From Larix kaempferi (Eukaryota > Streptophyta > Pinopsida > Pinales > Pinaceae), in contig BSBM01000711.1 in assembly GCA_027924585.1 (NCBI GenBank), positions 8,815,001 through 8,879,000 of the forward strand: 64,000 nucleotides of DNA, written 5' to 3'. This document shows positions 34,161 to 46,250 of the stretch, in pieces. A program made the position numbers and the translations under genes. Positions within the stretch are counted from its first letter, which is position 1; each line of letters opens with the position of its first letter. The notes under the pieces are model-generated. The model had not been told where the DNA came from and made no database searches. It was given only the letters and a program-made list of their open reading frames with translations.

Positions 34161-35481
34161 TAATACCCAGAATTCCATCCAATGCTCCAAAGGTGCTAGT
34201 TGTTTCCTGGACATCCTTATCAATATATGGAACATCCTCTTCAAATGCTGAGAATACATATGCAAATAGAAACTCGACCCACTTATAGCTATGATGACCT
34301 GCTACATATCGGCCTAAAAAGATATGAAGGAAAATGCACTATGAATTATCTTCCCATAAAGATGGGAGAACCCATGTCTCCTTGGATAACCTCTAATCAA
34401 CAGAAAAAATAGTCACAGAACTACCAGTAACATATGTTAAATGCAGTTCCAGATCAATATTTGCTCTGTTGAGCATCCTTGTCTACATCAGTGTTCTTCG
34501 TCACTTGTAAATCTAGGTTATATAGATGACAACCCTTTTCATTGGTTCTGTACATAAATAATTTTTATCTAGAAGCATATCCCTGTCATTTCGAAGCCTC
34601 TCAATCACATGTCACTATAAGCTGCCAACCAACACTTTATTATTTCCTCTAATAACTAGATATGCATGCAATAAACCCTTAATGATGGCTTCAACATTTT
34701 GTTCTATTTGGAGATATAGTTGATACCATATAAAATAAAATACCACCCTCGTATGTTTTTGAACTCAAAGGATATGCACTTTTTATGAGTCCATTGTAAG
34801 TGGATATTATGTAGTGATATTGGCAAAGTGCCATAAGCAATAACAGAAATCTCCATACATGAATAAGATGCCTTGAATAATTACTTCATTAGGGCCAGCT
34901 TCTGAGGAAAATACATGCTTATCAGGTGACAAATGAAGGTAACAGAATAGGGTATTGCAGGTGACCTCATAGCCCTAGCCCTCATCTTTTTGTTTCAAAC
35001 TTTGTCCAAAATCTGTCCCATATATGCTTCTACTTCTATTATCTTCATGGAAACAATAAAAGGGTCTTGTATCTAAGGAAAGCTTGAGTTACTAGTCAAA
35101 GTTTTCTCCTTAACATCACTCAAACTCACAGATCTAGAGCTACACTTCTTCAACTATTACTTAATGATGAGACAATCTAAAGACTCTATCAACATGCATA
35201 TCTGAGTAGCATGTCTTCTTCAAACCTTCAAAGATTCAGATGCATTAAAAAATGATATTCCCTAAGACCAAGTATGTGGATATATTATGTGACCATGATT
35301 CCCCCAAACCAATCATATCATTCATATTTGATAGAATAATAGACCCCCCTACTATGATCAACAATCCTCTGACTTACAAGTTTTCATTCTACTGGCTCGA
35401 GATCTATTAGACCACCAAATTGATGGAAAGAAATTTCTAATTGTACATGTAATTTGAGGGTTAACAATTAGCATTATCAAT
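34161..35481. other. no gene recognised
   Basis: A 70-codon plus-strand frame at 34,200-34,412 (YSYDDLLHIGLKRYEGKC) has an unknown source and may be another captured piece. Confidence 0.35.
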
Positions 35482-36610
35482 AATATGGTCATGAGCATTT
35501 CCAATCCTTGAAATTATGATAGCAGTTAGCATCCTTTACAAGGATATCTTGTGTTACAACCTTTGAGATGATTTTGATTGTAGAGTGACAATATCTACAC
35601 ACTCTAAGGTTCTTGAAAACTCTAATAGTTGTCCCCAGAGAAGTGTTTAATAGCCCAAATCCAATTTCCAGGTTCTCACTATGAAGGAAAATTTTTTATC
35701 CTCCATTCACATCACTCAGCACAAACCTTGTATGAAGATCATACCTGACACCTTCATCTCCTGATACAACCTATCCTACATTGTATATATTTTCTACATT
35801 TATGGGTATGACCTTTCTCCAATGACAAAAGTATGCACTTGTTTGTTGATCTCAATCCAAATGCATCCAGGTATATATTTTTTTTAGTCTTTTGTATTTC
35901 ATTAGTTTATCTAACTTTTCAATGTCATCCTCCTTTTCAGTTGCAACATATATGTTTGATAGAAGCACATAAGCTACATGATCCCTAGACTCCAACTAAA
36001 AATGTGTTCTTCCACACATTCTCCTAGCTCTACATTGTTATGCATTCTACAAGCAACAAGCAAATGAATCCACACAATAGTATTAGGATTTATAGGAATA
36101 TTTTCAATGAAATTTTGTGTTTCATCTAGAAACCCAGCATGTCCAAAGAGGTAATCCATGCAACTATAATTCCCAATCGTAAGTTTGATGTGATAGTATT
36201 CACTCATGCGATTGAGTATTGATAACCCTCATCTAATAAGCCTGCATGGTTGCATGTAGACAAAACATGAACTAAGGTGACATGGTCAGGGATTATGACA
36301 TATTGTTTCATTTCTTCAGAGGGTTTGAGGGTTTCCTTCCCCCTTCCATGCATTGCATATCCTGAAATCATTGTTGTCTAGGATACAACCTATTTTTTAT
36401 TCATTTTATCAAATATCTCATGTGCCTTTTGTATGCTCCCACATTTTGAACACATGTCTATCAGAGAATTCATAAAAAATACATCAGACTCAATTCCAGT
36501 TCTTAATGTATCATAACAGATTGTGAAACTCTCTTCTAGAAACCCAAATTTGCACATGTAGCAAGAACATTAGCAAATGTTCACAACAGGTTCAAACACT
36601 TTTTTTTCTT
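35482..36610 (-). pseudogene. PPR-DYW protein, C-terminal half
   Basis: The minus strand reads in order: PPR repeats (GIESDVFFMNSLIDMCSKCG, TTMISGYAMHGRG, PDHVTLVHVLSTCNHAGLLD), the 36,207-35,974 segment (SCMDYLFGHAGFLDETQNFI, ACRMHNNVELGE), the E motif (AYVLLSNIYVA, then WIEINKQVHTFVIGERSYP) and the DYW deaminase-like domain (HSENLEIGFGLLNTSLGTTI, RVCRYCHSTIKIISK, NFKDWKCS). HSE and C-x2-C, the zinc ligands of the DYW domain, remain. Such proteins edit C to U in organelle RNA. Stops and frameshifts occur throughout, and the final DYW triplet is degraded. The N-terminal part is absent. Confidence 0.85.
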
Positions 36611-36916
36611 TTTAAATTCTAACACCTAGAGCTATGGTGTTCCTCCCTTTGAATTATGTTTTTGGCTATGACATCAACATCTAATCCCCCCAAGATGTCT
36701 TCCCTGAGTTCTAAACTCACCCAACTCTTGTGTAAGTCTAGTTAACACCTACAAATTTAAATCTTATTATCATATTCCATAACCATCTTCAATTATCGCT
36801 AAAACCAACAGTTACTGATTATTCTTCTTTTTCGAAATATGAGAGCCAAAGTATTTTTCCTTGAGGATCCATGCCAACATTATAGGATATTTTGATAAAT
36901 CCTCATCCTATGTGAC
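36611..36916. other. flank between PPR relic and Copia-type element
   Basis: No motif was recognised. It ends with CAATG, the left target-site duplicate. Confidence 0.4.
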
Positions 36917-36921
36917 CAATG

Positions 36922-39374
36922 TGATGAATATAGTTGTCATTGATGACCACATTAATGACAAAATTTTAAGTATGTGGATGACAAAAGATGACAAAGGTTT
37001 GAGGGTTGGCATAATGGTGATATAGCATTGGACAAAGGCAAAATGAACAAGATGGACAAGTTGACAAGACAATAAGGACAATAAAAAATGGCATGTTAAT
37101 ATGCTAAGCAAGCATAAGCTTGCGGGCATGAAAAGACAAGGAAGACATTGAATGGCAAGCACATGGCACACATGGCATGGAGGACTTGGCAAAAATGAAG
37201 TGGACAAATTGATGTTGGGCATTTTTTATAAACCAAGTGGATATTGTGGGCATCTTCAAGTGCCCATGCGGGCATCTAGAAATGAAGTTGTGGGCACACT
37301 GTTGAAGGGTCAAACCAACCCTTGCAGGCATGGGTTAAAACCCTCCTATGGACTTCCCAAAGACACCTCTGCGGCAATAATCCAGAGGTCATGTGGGAAT
37401 TGGACAAGGAGAAGTATGTGGCCTTAATTGATGAAGTATTGCGGGCATCTCAGGTTGCAAAACAAAGACCCTCGAGGGCATTTGTTGATGGATCTTGGGT
37501 GCATATGATGGAGTAAAAACCGAGTGGTGTCAAACCCACCTAGTAATGTGGCATGAAGACCAAGAATAAATACACATTTGTTGATGACAATGTGGAAGCA
37601 AAAATAAAATATCAATTGATTAAATAAATTTAAATATGGACAAGTCGGCCTCCACATAAATTAAATAAAAAATATAAAACAAAATATAAATAAACAAATT
37701 CTAAGACAAGTCGGCTCTATAATATTTTAATTGAAAACCAATATAAATACTCTACCATATGCTCATTTTGCAAAAAGGAATTTCGTGGGAGATCTGAGGA
37801 TTTTCGGGTACTGTAGCAGGTAGCCATAGTGAACAATTTTTTTTTTTATCTTCATCTTTGACTTTTGATCCTTTCTGAGGCAGCTGCAGCATAAAACTAT
37901 AAATCTAAATCTCTGATTTTTGTTGAAGAAGCTAGACAGTTTGATATTCTTGATAGAATAAATTTGTAAACATTTTTCATATGATGCTGAGCATTTCGGT
38001 GTAGCAGTAAAGATTTCATGTTGATATGCATGAAGAAGACATTTATCTCTGATTTCTGGGCAACTGCAATATTAATGGCTTGACATGACTTAATGAGGAC
38101 AGCAACAATTTTTTATGAACTTGATTATATGATTTTCTGGTTTAATTGTGGGTACACATGATGGACAGAATCTTGATCTAGGGCAGCATAATCAAAGAAT
38201 GAAGATAGTGGACATACTACTTTCTGGGTAAGCTTGATGTGAAGAATGTGCTTGTTGTGAATAGAAGAGTAGCATGAAGTAAATGTTGAGAATGACTTGT
38301 TGAGTTATACATGAAGTTGTGAGCACAGAATGCTAAATGATAAGATGATGGCTTGATTTTGCTGGGCACCTGAAGATTTGATGTTGTTGATATATGTATG
38401 ACAGTGATCATGAACAGAACTGTAATATACTAAACAATGACTTAGAAGATGCTAGCTATGAATTGACAAGGTGAGTCTTTGGACAGTATGGATAGATTTG
38501 AGATAGGGCAGCAGTATGACATGGTGTATATGTGGATAGTATATTGATAGTGTAATGATGAAACAGAAACATAATGCTGATAATGCTTTAATCGACAGAA
38601 TAAAGATGAACTTGAGAACACATTGATGATTTTGATTGAAGATAGTGACAACTCAGTAATTGAAGGGGACACTATGGACAAGGCAGTGATATGTTAATGA
38701 ACAAGTTGATGACATGACTGTGATGACATCTTGATAAAGGTGACAATGTTACTGGGTTGATTAGGGCAGCAGAATACTAAAGATGATGAAGAACATACAC
38801 TGTAAGACTTAATGATGATGATGTCTAAACTTGTTGATGGACAGTATGTTGGAAATGTTATGCTTGACAAATTGCTGAGACATAAGTATGCTGGACAATA
38901 ATGAATTCCATATTCAAAGACAATAATGATTTGGTGAACAGAATGATAGAATATGCTGGTGATGATGTTGACAAAGTAATTTGTACATATAATTTACAAG
39001 CTGGGTCTTGCGATGAATTGTACTTGTAAATACAAGTAGGGTCTTGTATCATTTTCTTGGCTAGGTCTAAGAAATACTAGACAAGGTCATAGATAAAGAG
39101 TCGGTGCTCTTGTATTTCAATTGGTGCTGAATTGCCTCATGGTTGTAGCCGTTGAACCAAATACTAAAGATTACAAAATCATATATTGTCTCTTGTGCAA
39201 TGTGTTGTTGATTATGTGTTTTATTTTGATGAATGACTAATGATGTAGATTATTGATGAATATGATAAAAGTAAATGTTTGAATGAAGGAATAAGGTTTG
39301 ATTGAAGTTGAAAATTGGATTAGGAGTAGGCTCATTGATTCACCCCCCCCTCTCAGTGAGCAGTGTGTCTAACA
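36922..39374 (+). repeat. 5' LTR, gag-only Copia-type element
   Basis: It is 2453 bp and starts TGATGAATATAG and ends CTAACA. It matches 42,247-44,692 over its whole length with scattered substitutions and small indels. Confidence 0.95.
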
Positions 39375-39376
39375 AT

Positions 39377-39388
39377 TGGTATTAGAGC
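39377..39388 (+). promoter_or_regulatory. primer-binding site (tRNA-iMet type)
   Basis: TGGTATTAGAGC lies two bases after the LTR. It is the same one-base variant as in the Copia element at 15,787. Confidence 0.9.
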
Positions 39389-39444
39389 AGGCCTTCAATA
39401 GAATCCTAACAAGCTTGAAGGAAATCAGTAGACACAAGTGAAGG

Positions 39445-40420
39445 TTGACCATGGAGGATTATTCTAAAGATGGAGTTCCATTACTCAATGAATCAAATTA
39501 TGATTGTTGGATCATCAGAATGAAGCATCACATACTGACAGAAGGATATGACATATGGAAATCAATTGAAGGGGGAGTAGCTAAGAGGCCACTTGAAAGC
39601 AATGAAAACGGACTAAGCTTAATCTTGATGGCCTTGTCTCAGTTAGAGAAGGAAATATTAAATGTTGGAAAGTACACTTCAACCAAATATCTTTGGAGTA
39701 CACTTGAAGATGAGCACGGAAGGAAAATTCAAGACATGGACAAAGGAAAGGAAGTCAAGGATGAAGAACAAGGAAAGAAGGAGGCTCAAGCATCAAGAAC
39801 TATTGAAGGTAAGAACTCTTCTACTGGCAATAGCTTTGAAATTAATAATGATGAAATTGCACTTGTAAAGGATGAAGAAGATGAGTTATTAAAATTCAAA
39901 GAAGCATTTGCAAAAGTTCTGTTGGATAAGGATGTCAAATCCAATATAAGACTTAAAAAGAAAATTATGGGAGCATTCGAAAAATACCACGAGGAGACAA
40001 AAGCATTGTTCATGAGTTTGAAGCTCAAGAACAAAGACTTGCAAGGTGAGTTAAAAGATAAAAATCTTGAGGTCAAAAGATTGAAGGATGAACTAGAAAT
40101 TGAACAAGAAAAGTTTGGTGTAGTTTCTAATGAACTTGAAGAAACTAGATGGGACAACCTCAATCTAAAAATCTCATTGGAGGAAGCTAAGAGAAGGGAA
40201 TAAACTATGGACAATGTCAATCTAAAAACTCAGCTGGAAGAAGCCAAGAAGATAGAAGAAGTGTTGGAAGTCCCCATAACAAAATAAGGTGTTGGACATG
40301 TAACCGAACTGGACATATGGCTGCCAACTATCACACCATCAGATGTTTCACCTATGAAGGTACTGGTCATAAAGCTCAAGTGTGTGCAAGTCCAAGAAGA
40401 CAGTCAATAAGAAGCTTCTC
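39445..40420 (+). pseudogene. gag of the Copia-type element
   Basis: The main frame (39,445-40,203) begins with VPLLNESNYDCWIIRMKHHI, the N-terminal Copia gag motif. An acidic stretch and a long Lys/Glu-rich coiled coil (LKLKNKDLQGELKDKNLEVK, LEETRWDNLNLKISLEEAKR) follow. After a TAA (40,201-40,203) the frame goes on with a near-duplicate of the last heptads, then a second TAA and a shift. Two zinc knuckles follow at 40,289-40,400: CWTCNRTGHMAANY and CFTYEGTGHKAQVC. In each, one Cys is Tyr. Gag forms particles around element RNA. The region normally expected between the N-terminal domain and the knuckles is shortened. The start ATG may be 39,445 or the next one at 39,451. Confidence 0.8.
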
Positions 40421-42230
40421 AAGCATATCAACAAGAAGATCAAATGAAGCTTGGAGGAAGAATGACATCAGCAGATCTGAAGACCAAGAGATCAATAATC
40501 ACAGCCAAGGACATTCTATGATTTGGGTAAGGAAGAATATCTTGCTAGACTTGAATGAAGTTGATGATCACTGCAAAAATGGAGATAATGACTGCCATTT
40601 GGCAAGCCAAAATTAAGATCATTCAAAAGGTCTTGAGACACCTTGAGTTCAGTTTTGGAGAATGGACTCAAATGGTGAAAAATGGCTCTCCAAGAAGCAA
40701 ATAGGTCCTAGGATCAAATTGCAGATAGCAGTGAAGTACACAAACATACTGGTATATACATACAGAAGTAATGGCACAATTGTGTATTTAATGGTCAGTA
40801 AGAAGGCACATATGAAGATGAAACTCAATTCAAGCAACAACTGAAGAATGAAGTTCAGAAGAACATGTTTTGATAGAGTTAGTGGTTCAAGCAATTAAAA
40901 GCATATCAATGACTTATTCTAGATCTTGGTATGATCAGCAAGAACATTTGTTGGTGATTACATAATGAAACTCAGACAAAAAATTCGGGACAGTCTAAGA
41001 ATTCTTATGGAGTGAATTGTGACCATCAATGTCTGTTCAAATATTCTCCAAATTTCGTGTGGTCCAAAATCAGACTTCGAATCATGTACAAGGATGATGT
41101 ATACACATTTTCAATGATATGGCAGAGTTACATCTACAGCAATATGGAATGAAATCTGAGCAAAATCCTGTGATGAGCTAGAAAGTCCGAATTTAAAGGA
41201 TGTGGTATTTGCTGCTAGAAAGTTTTTACTGGTGTTTCTTGAAGAGATCTGAATTTTTGAAGAAGGACAACCCGAGTCTTTGAAGCCTTGATAGTCTGAT
41301 TTTGAAGAATTTGATAGCCCTATTTGTTGAAGGTTGAAAGCCCTCATCTCAGAAGTTGACATCCCTAAATTCTTGAAGAACTTGATAGCCCAAATTTTTA
41401 AAAGATTGACAGTCTGAAAAGAGCCCGAAGCTAGTGAAGACAAATTTGAAGAAGTTCTTTTGAAGTCTGATTTCTAGGGTATCTTGATAGATATAGAAAT
41501 GATCTGGCGTGTAGACAGCTACAGGACTGACTTTAAAAGCTCTGAGATATACTTCAAAGTCTAAGAAGAGGTTTATGACATGAAGAACAGTAAAAATATT
41601 TTGGCTTGAGTCTAATGCTAAGAAGTTTCTTCATTAATGTAAAGTTCTTTTTGGATAAGCACAAAACCGAATCAGCTGCAGTTGAGGTTAATGGTTGAAG
41701 TTATAATTCTGAAATATAGCCACATGAACTTTGATGACACTTGAAGATCATTGGCATAGTGAATAAGTAACCAGAATGAGACCACAGGAAGCTTTAGTAC
41801 ATATGGTTGGGACAATTAACGATGTTGGTCATATAAACAATAAAAGCTACAACGTTAATAACACCCACAAATGAAAGGATCTCTCAAGCATCCACAAAAA
41901 TGTATCAGTATTATAGGGGGAGTGTGTTCATAAAAAATTTGATGATGAGCAGACTTACATGAGCAGTAAGATGACAAGCTAGTTGAAAAGGTAAAGGTTT
42001 GAAGTATGACAATGTTGCATGCTTACCTTTTATGAATTTACTACACATCAGCATATCAGTCAGGGGGACTATGTATGTGAAAGCTGAAGGTGGCAAACTC
42101 AGAAAATGATCTCTTGAAAGCATTCAAAGGATTTTTTTTTTTTGGAGCATTGTGAAGCCTTAAATGGCTACTTGACCCTTTGTCATTAATGTCAAAGGGG
42201 GAGAAGAAGAAGTCGGTTGGTTTTCATCAA
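40421..42230 (+). other. non-coding interior in place of pol
   Basis: No RT, integrase or protease motif is visible in any frame. Recurrent TTGAAGA- and TTGATAG-type words occur at about 41,200-41,450 (TTGATAGCCC, TTGACAGTC). It may be spacer sequence that replaced pol. Confidence 0.55.
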
Positions 42231-42231
42231 T

Positions 42232-42246
42232 GACAAAGGGGGAGAT
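42232..42246 (+). promoter_or_regulatory. polypurine tract
   Basis: GACAAAGGGGGAGAT lies directly before TGATGAATATAG of the 3' LTR. Confidence 0.88.
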
Positions 42247-44692
42247 TGATGAATATAGTTGTCATTGATGACCACATTAATGACAAAGGTGAATTATGTG
42301 GATGAAAAAAGATGACAAAGGCTTGAGGGTTGGCATAATGGTGATATAGCATTGGACAAAGGAAAAATGAACAAGATGGACAAGTTGACAAGACAAGAAG
42401 GACAAGCAAAAATGACATGTTAATATGCCAAGCAAGCATAAGCTTGCAGGCATGAAAAGACAAGGAAGACATTGAATGGAAAGCACATGGCACACATGGT
42501 ATGGAGGACTTGGAAAAAATGAAGTGGACAAATTGATGCTGGGCATTTTTTATAAACCAAGTGGAGATTGTGGGCATCTTCAAGTGCCCATGCGGGCATC
42601 TAGAAATGAAGTTGTGGGCACACTGTTGAAGGGTCAAACCAACCCTTGCGGGCATGGGTTAAAACCCTCCTGTGTGATTCCTAAAGCCACCTCTGCGGGC
42701 ATAATCCAAAGGTCATGTGGGAATTGGAAAAGGAGAAGTATGTGGCCTTAATTGATGAAGTATTGCGGGCATCTCAAGTTGCAAAACAAAGACCCCCAAG
42801 GGCATTTGTTGATGGATCTTGGGTATATATGATGGAGTAAAAACCGAGTGGTGTCAAACCCACCTAGTAATGTGGCATGAAGACCAAGAATAAATACACA
42901 TTTATTGATGACAATGTGGAAGCAAAAATAAAATATCATTTGATTAAATAAATTTAAATATGGACAAGTCGGCCTCCACATAAATTAACTAAAAAATATA
43001 AAACAAAATATAAATAAACAAATTCTAAGACAAGTCAGCTCTATAATATTTTAATTGAAAACCAATATAAATACTATCATATGCTCATTTTGCAAAAAGG
43101 AATTTCGTGGGAGCTCCGAGGATTTTCGGGTACTGTAGCAGGCAGCCATAGTGAACAGTTTTTTTTTATCTTCATCTTTGACTTTTGATCCTTTCTGAGG
43201 CAGCTGCAGCATAAAACTATAAAACTAAATCTCTGATTTTTGTTGAAGAAGCTGGACAGTTTGATATTCTTGACAGAATGAATTTGTAAACATTTTTTAT
43301 ATGATGCTGAGCATTTCGGTGCAGCAGTAAAGATTTCATGTTGATATGCATGAAGAAGACATTTATCTCTGATTTATGGGCAGCTACAATATTAATGGCT
43401 TGACATGACTTAATGAGGACAGCAACAATTTTTTATGAACTTGATTATATGTTTTTCTAGGTTAATTGTGGGTACACATGATGGAAAGAATCTTGATCTA
43501 GGGAAGCATAATCAAAGAATGAAGATAGTGGACATACTACTTTATGGGTAAGCTTGATGTGAAGAATGTGCTTGTTGTGACTAGAACAGTAGCATGAAGT
43601 AAATGCTAAGAATGACTTGTTGATTTATACATGAAGTTGTGAGCACAGAATTCTAAATGATAAGATGATGGCTTGATGTTGCTGGGCACCTGAAGATTTG
43701 ATGTTGCTGATATATGTATGACAGTGATCATGAACAAAATTGTAATATACTGAACAATGACTTAGAAGATGTTGGCTGTGAATTGACAAGGTGTGTCTTT
43801 GGACAGTATGGACAGATTTGAGATAGGGCAGCAATATGACATGGTGTATGTGGATAGTATGTTGATAGTGTAATGATGAAACAGGAACAGAATGTTGATA
43901 ATTCTTTCATGGACAGAATAAAGATGAACTTGAGAACACATTGATGATTTTGATTGAAGACAGTGACAGCTCAGTAATTGAAGGGGATGCTATGGACAAG
44001 GCAGTGATATGTTATTGGACAAGTTGATGACATGACTATGATGATAGCTTGATAAAGGTGACAGTGTTACTGGGTTGATTAGGGCAGCAGAATACTAAAG
44101 ATGATGAAGAACATACACAGTAAGACTTAATGTTGATGATGTTTGAAACTTGCTGATGGAGAGTATGCTTGAAATGTTATGCCTGAAAAATTGCTAAGAC
44201 ATGAGTATGATAGACAATAATGAATTCTAGATTCAAAGACAATAATGATTTGGTGAACAAAATGATAGAATATGCTGGTGATGATGTTGACAAAGTAATT
44301 TGTACATATAATTTTACAAGCTGGGTCTTGTGATGAATTGTACTTGTAAATACAAGCAAGGTCTTGTATCATTTTCTTGGCTGGGTATAAGAAAGACTAG
44401 GCAGGGTCCTAGATAAAGAATTGGTGCTCTTGTATTTCAGTTGGTGTTGAATTGCCTCACGGTTGTAGCCGTTGAACCAAATACTTAAGATTACAAAATC
44501 ATATCTTGTCTCTTGTGCAATGTGTTGTTGATTATGTGTTTTATTTTGATGAATGACTAATGATGTAGATTATTGATGAATATGATAAAAATAATTGTAT
44601 GAATGAAGGAATAAGGTTTGATTGAAGTTGAAAATTGGATTAGGAGTAGGCTCACTGATTCACCCCCCCTCTCAGTGAGCAATGTGTCTAAC
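42247..44692 (+). repeat. 3' LTR, gag-only Copia-type element
   Basis: It is 2446 bp and matches 36,922-39,374. The flanking CAATG repeats the left flank. Confidence 0.95.
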
Positions 44693-44697
44693 ACAAT

Positions 44698-45763
44698 GGT
44701 GTTAGAGGTAGTCAGTTCCAATGATAGACCATCAACAAGGAAGATACACCACGATGTAGACATACTCTACAAAACATTTTTATTGATCCTCTTTTACTAC
44801 ATCATTCATTTAGTTGCATCTAGAACCTCACCCATTTGTTTAGCATGGCCCTCACTATCACACTGTTATCAAGACATCAAATTTGGGAAAATTTGGGAAA
44901 TCAACAGAAATGTACTCTATACCTATAATTTCTAAATAGTTTATTGACAAAATCCCAAAATGAGTATTCAATTCATTCTCAAGAAGCCATGCACTTGTGG
45001 GCATATTCTCTTAGTGAATAGTAAATTTAGCAATAAATTATATGATAAAGATATTAGATTTATCATACCAATTTTGAATTGAGTTCCAATATATTCCCAT
45101 GCATATGTATCATTTGTGTTTGGTTTGCCACAATGTATGCTGACTAACCAAAGGCAAATCAATTGTGTTATTCAATTTTGCGATGTAGAAAAAATGTAGA
45201 GAATCTTCAATTGGAAATTTTCTGTTGGGTGGAGCTAATTAGTCATTGGGGTTTAGCTTTTTGTACTATGTGGAAATTTTGTAAACTAGAAAATGGTGTT
45301 TATTTCATTTTAATGTTCTATTAGAGGTATCTTATTATGTTTCTTTTACACAAATTATTCACTTTGATTGTATGCCATTCTAGAAAATAGAGAGGTCCAT
45401 GCTAAGAATATGCTAATTCCAATGTGGATTGCACTACAACCATCCATTGAAGTTATTGAGAGCATTGAGGTAGAGATTGTCAAACCTGCTATTGATTCTA
45501 ATTTTTTTTTCATTGTAACATTGATGATTGAGACTACATTTCCTTGATGTAAGTTAATTAAGATTGATTTTTTGATATTTAACTATATACATTCTCTTTC
45601 TTGTTTGTGATAGGAGTTCACCTTCCAATGTGACATGAGTTCTAATTGTTACATCAATGTGTGAATGTGCTAGTGCATCTAGATATTTCAACAGTTTGTG
45701 TATAGTGAACTGGTAGGGTTTATTCAAAATAAGGAAGGTTTTATTGTACTGGTTTTGAATCAG
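44698..45763. other. no gene recognised
   Basis: This AT-rich DNA once adjoined the PPR-side flank at 36,916. It includes pyrimidine-rich sequence before the acceptor at 45,763. Confidence 0.4.
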
Positions 45764-46250
45764 GTTATAGCAATTATGGTGGAAGATGAGGATGGCATTG
45801 CAAAACTCAAGGACTACACACCCTCGGGGTAGGGAGCCACCATTGAAAAGGATCCTTCAAAGGAAGCTTCTTCTCCACCACCTCCACCAAAATAAGACAC
45901 TCCAATCCCTGTTGTAACTCCTAAAACAGAGAAGAGTGTAGCATTTCCTCAAATAGAAGATCGCATTTTTGCTAGCCATATTGCAAGAAATATTGCAGAA
46001 GATCATAAGGTCAGTTTCTTACTTGTCATAAGCATTTAGTTAGTGATTGTACTTCTATCATAGAAACAAGTACTTGGTATTTCAATATTACTTTTATCAT
46101 TTTATGGCTATCTGACTTATCTTGTTTGCATGACCTTGGGTCCACATTGTTTGTCTCCATTTTCCAGGTTTCAATTTCAAGCATAAAAGGTATTAGCCCC
46201 AATGGACGCATTGCGAAGGATGATATAGAGGATTATTTAGGAGAGCCTTT
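45764..46250 (+). pseudogene. two exons of a pyruvate dehydrogenase E2 (dihydrolipoyl acetyltransferase) gene
   Basis: Exon 1 (45,764-46,009) reads VIAIMVEDEDGIAKLKDYTP, the end of the lipoyl domain, then a Pro/Ser/Lys-rich linker and DRIFASHIARNIAEDHK. Exon 2 (from 46,168) reads VSISSIKGISPNGRIAKDDI and EDYLG; with the end of exon 1 it forms the E1/E3-binding domain. The intron (46,010-46,167) has GTCAGT and TTTCCAG and phase 0 on both sides. E2 is the core of the mitochondrial complex. Two stops (GGG-TAG and AAA-TAA) in exon 1 break it. The lipoyl-lysine exon and the catalytic domain are absent nearby, so only a small middle piece is present. Confidence 0.8.

Larger units (their letters stand above)
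36922..44692 (+). mobile_element. complete gag-only Copia-type LTR element
   Basis: The two LTRs (36,922-39,374 and 42,247-44,692) both run from TGATGAATATAG to GTGTCTAACA. The element is flanked by identical CAATG (36,917-36,921 and 44,693-44,697). The primer site TGGTATTAGAGC follows the 5' LTR and a GGGGGAGAT tract precedes the 3' LTR. The 2.9-kb interior has a gag-like gene but no protease, integrase, RT or RNase H, so the element is non-autonomous. Its gag starts in the style of Copia gag (PLLNESNYDCW). LTRs of 2.45 kb are long for Copia elements. Confidence 0.93.

Noticed and set aside
37152-37516. Frames repeated at 42,476-42,751 as a duplicated gene
   Set aside because: They are the same LTR sequence in the two LTRs of one element, with no coding motif.
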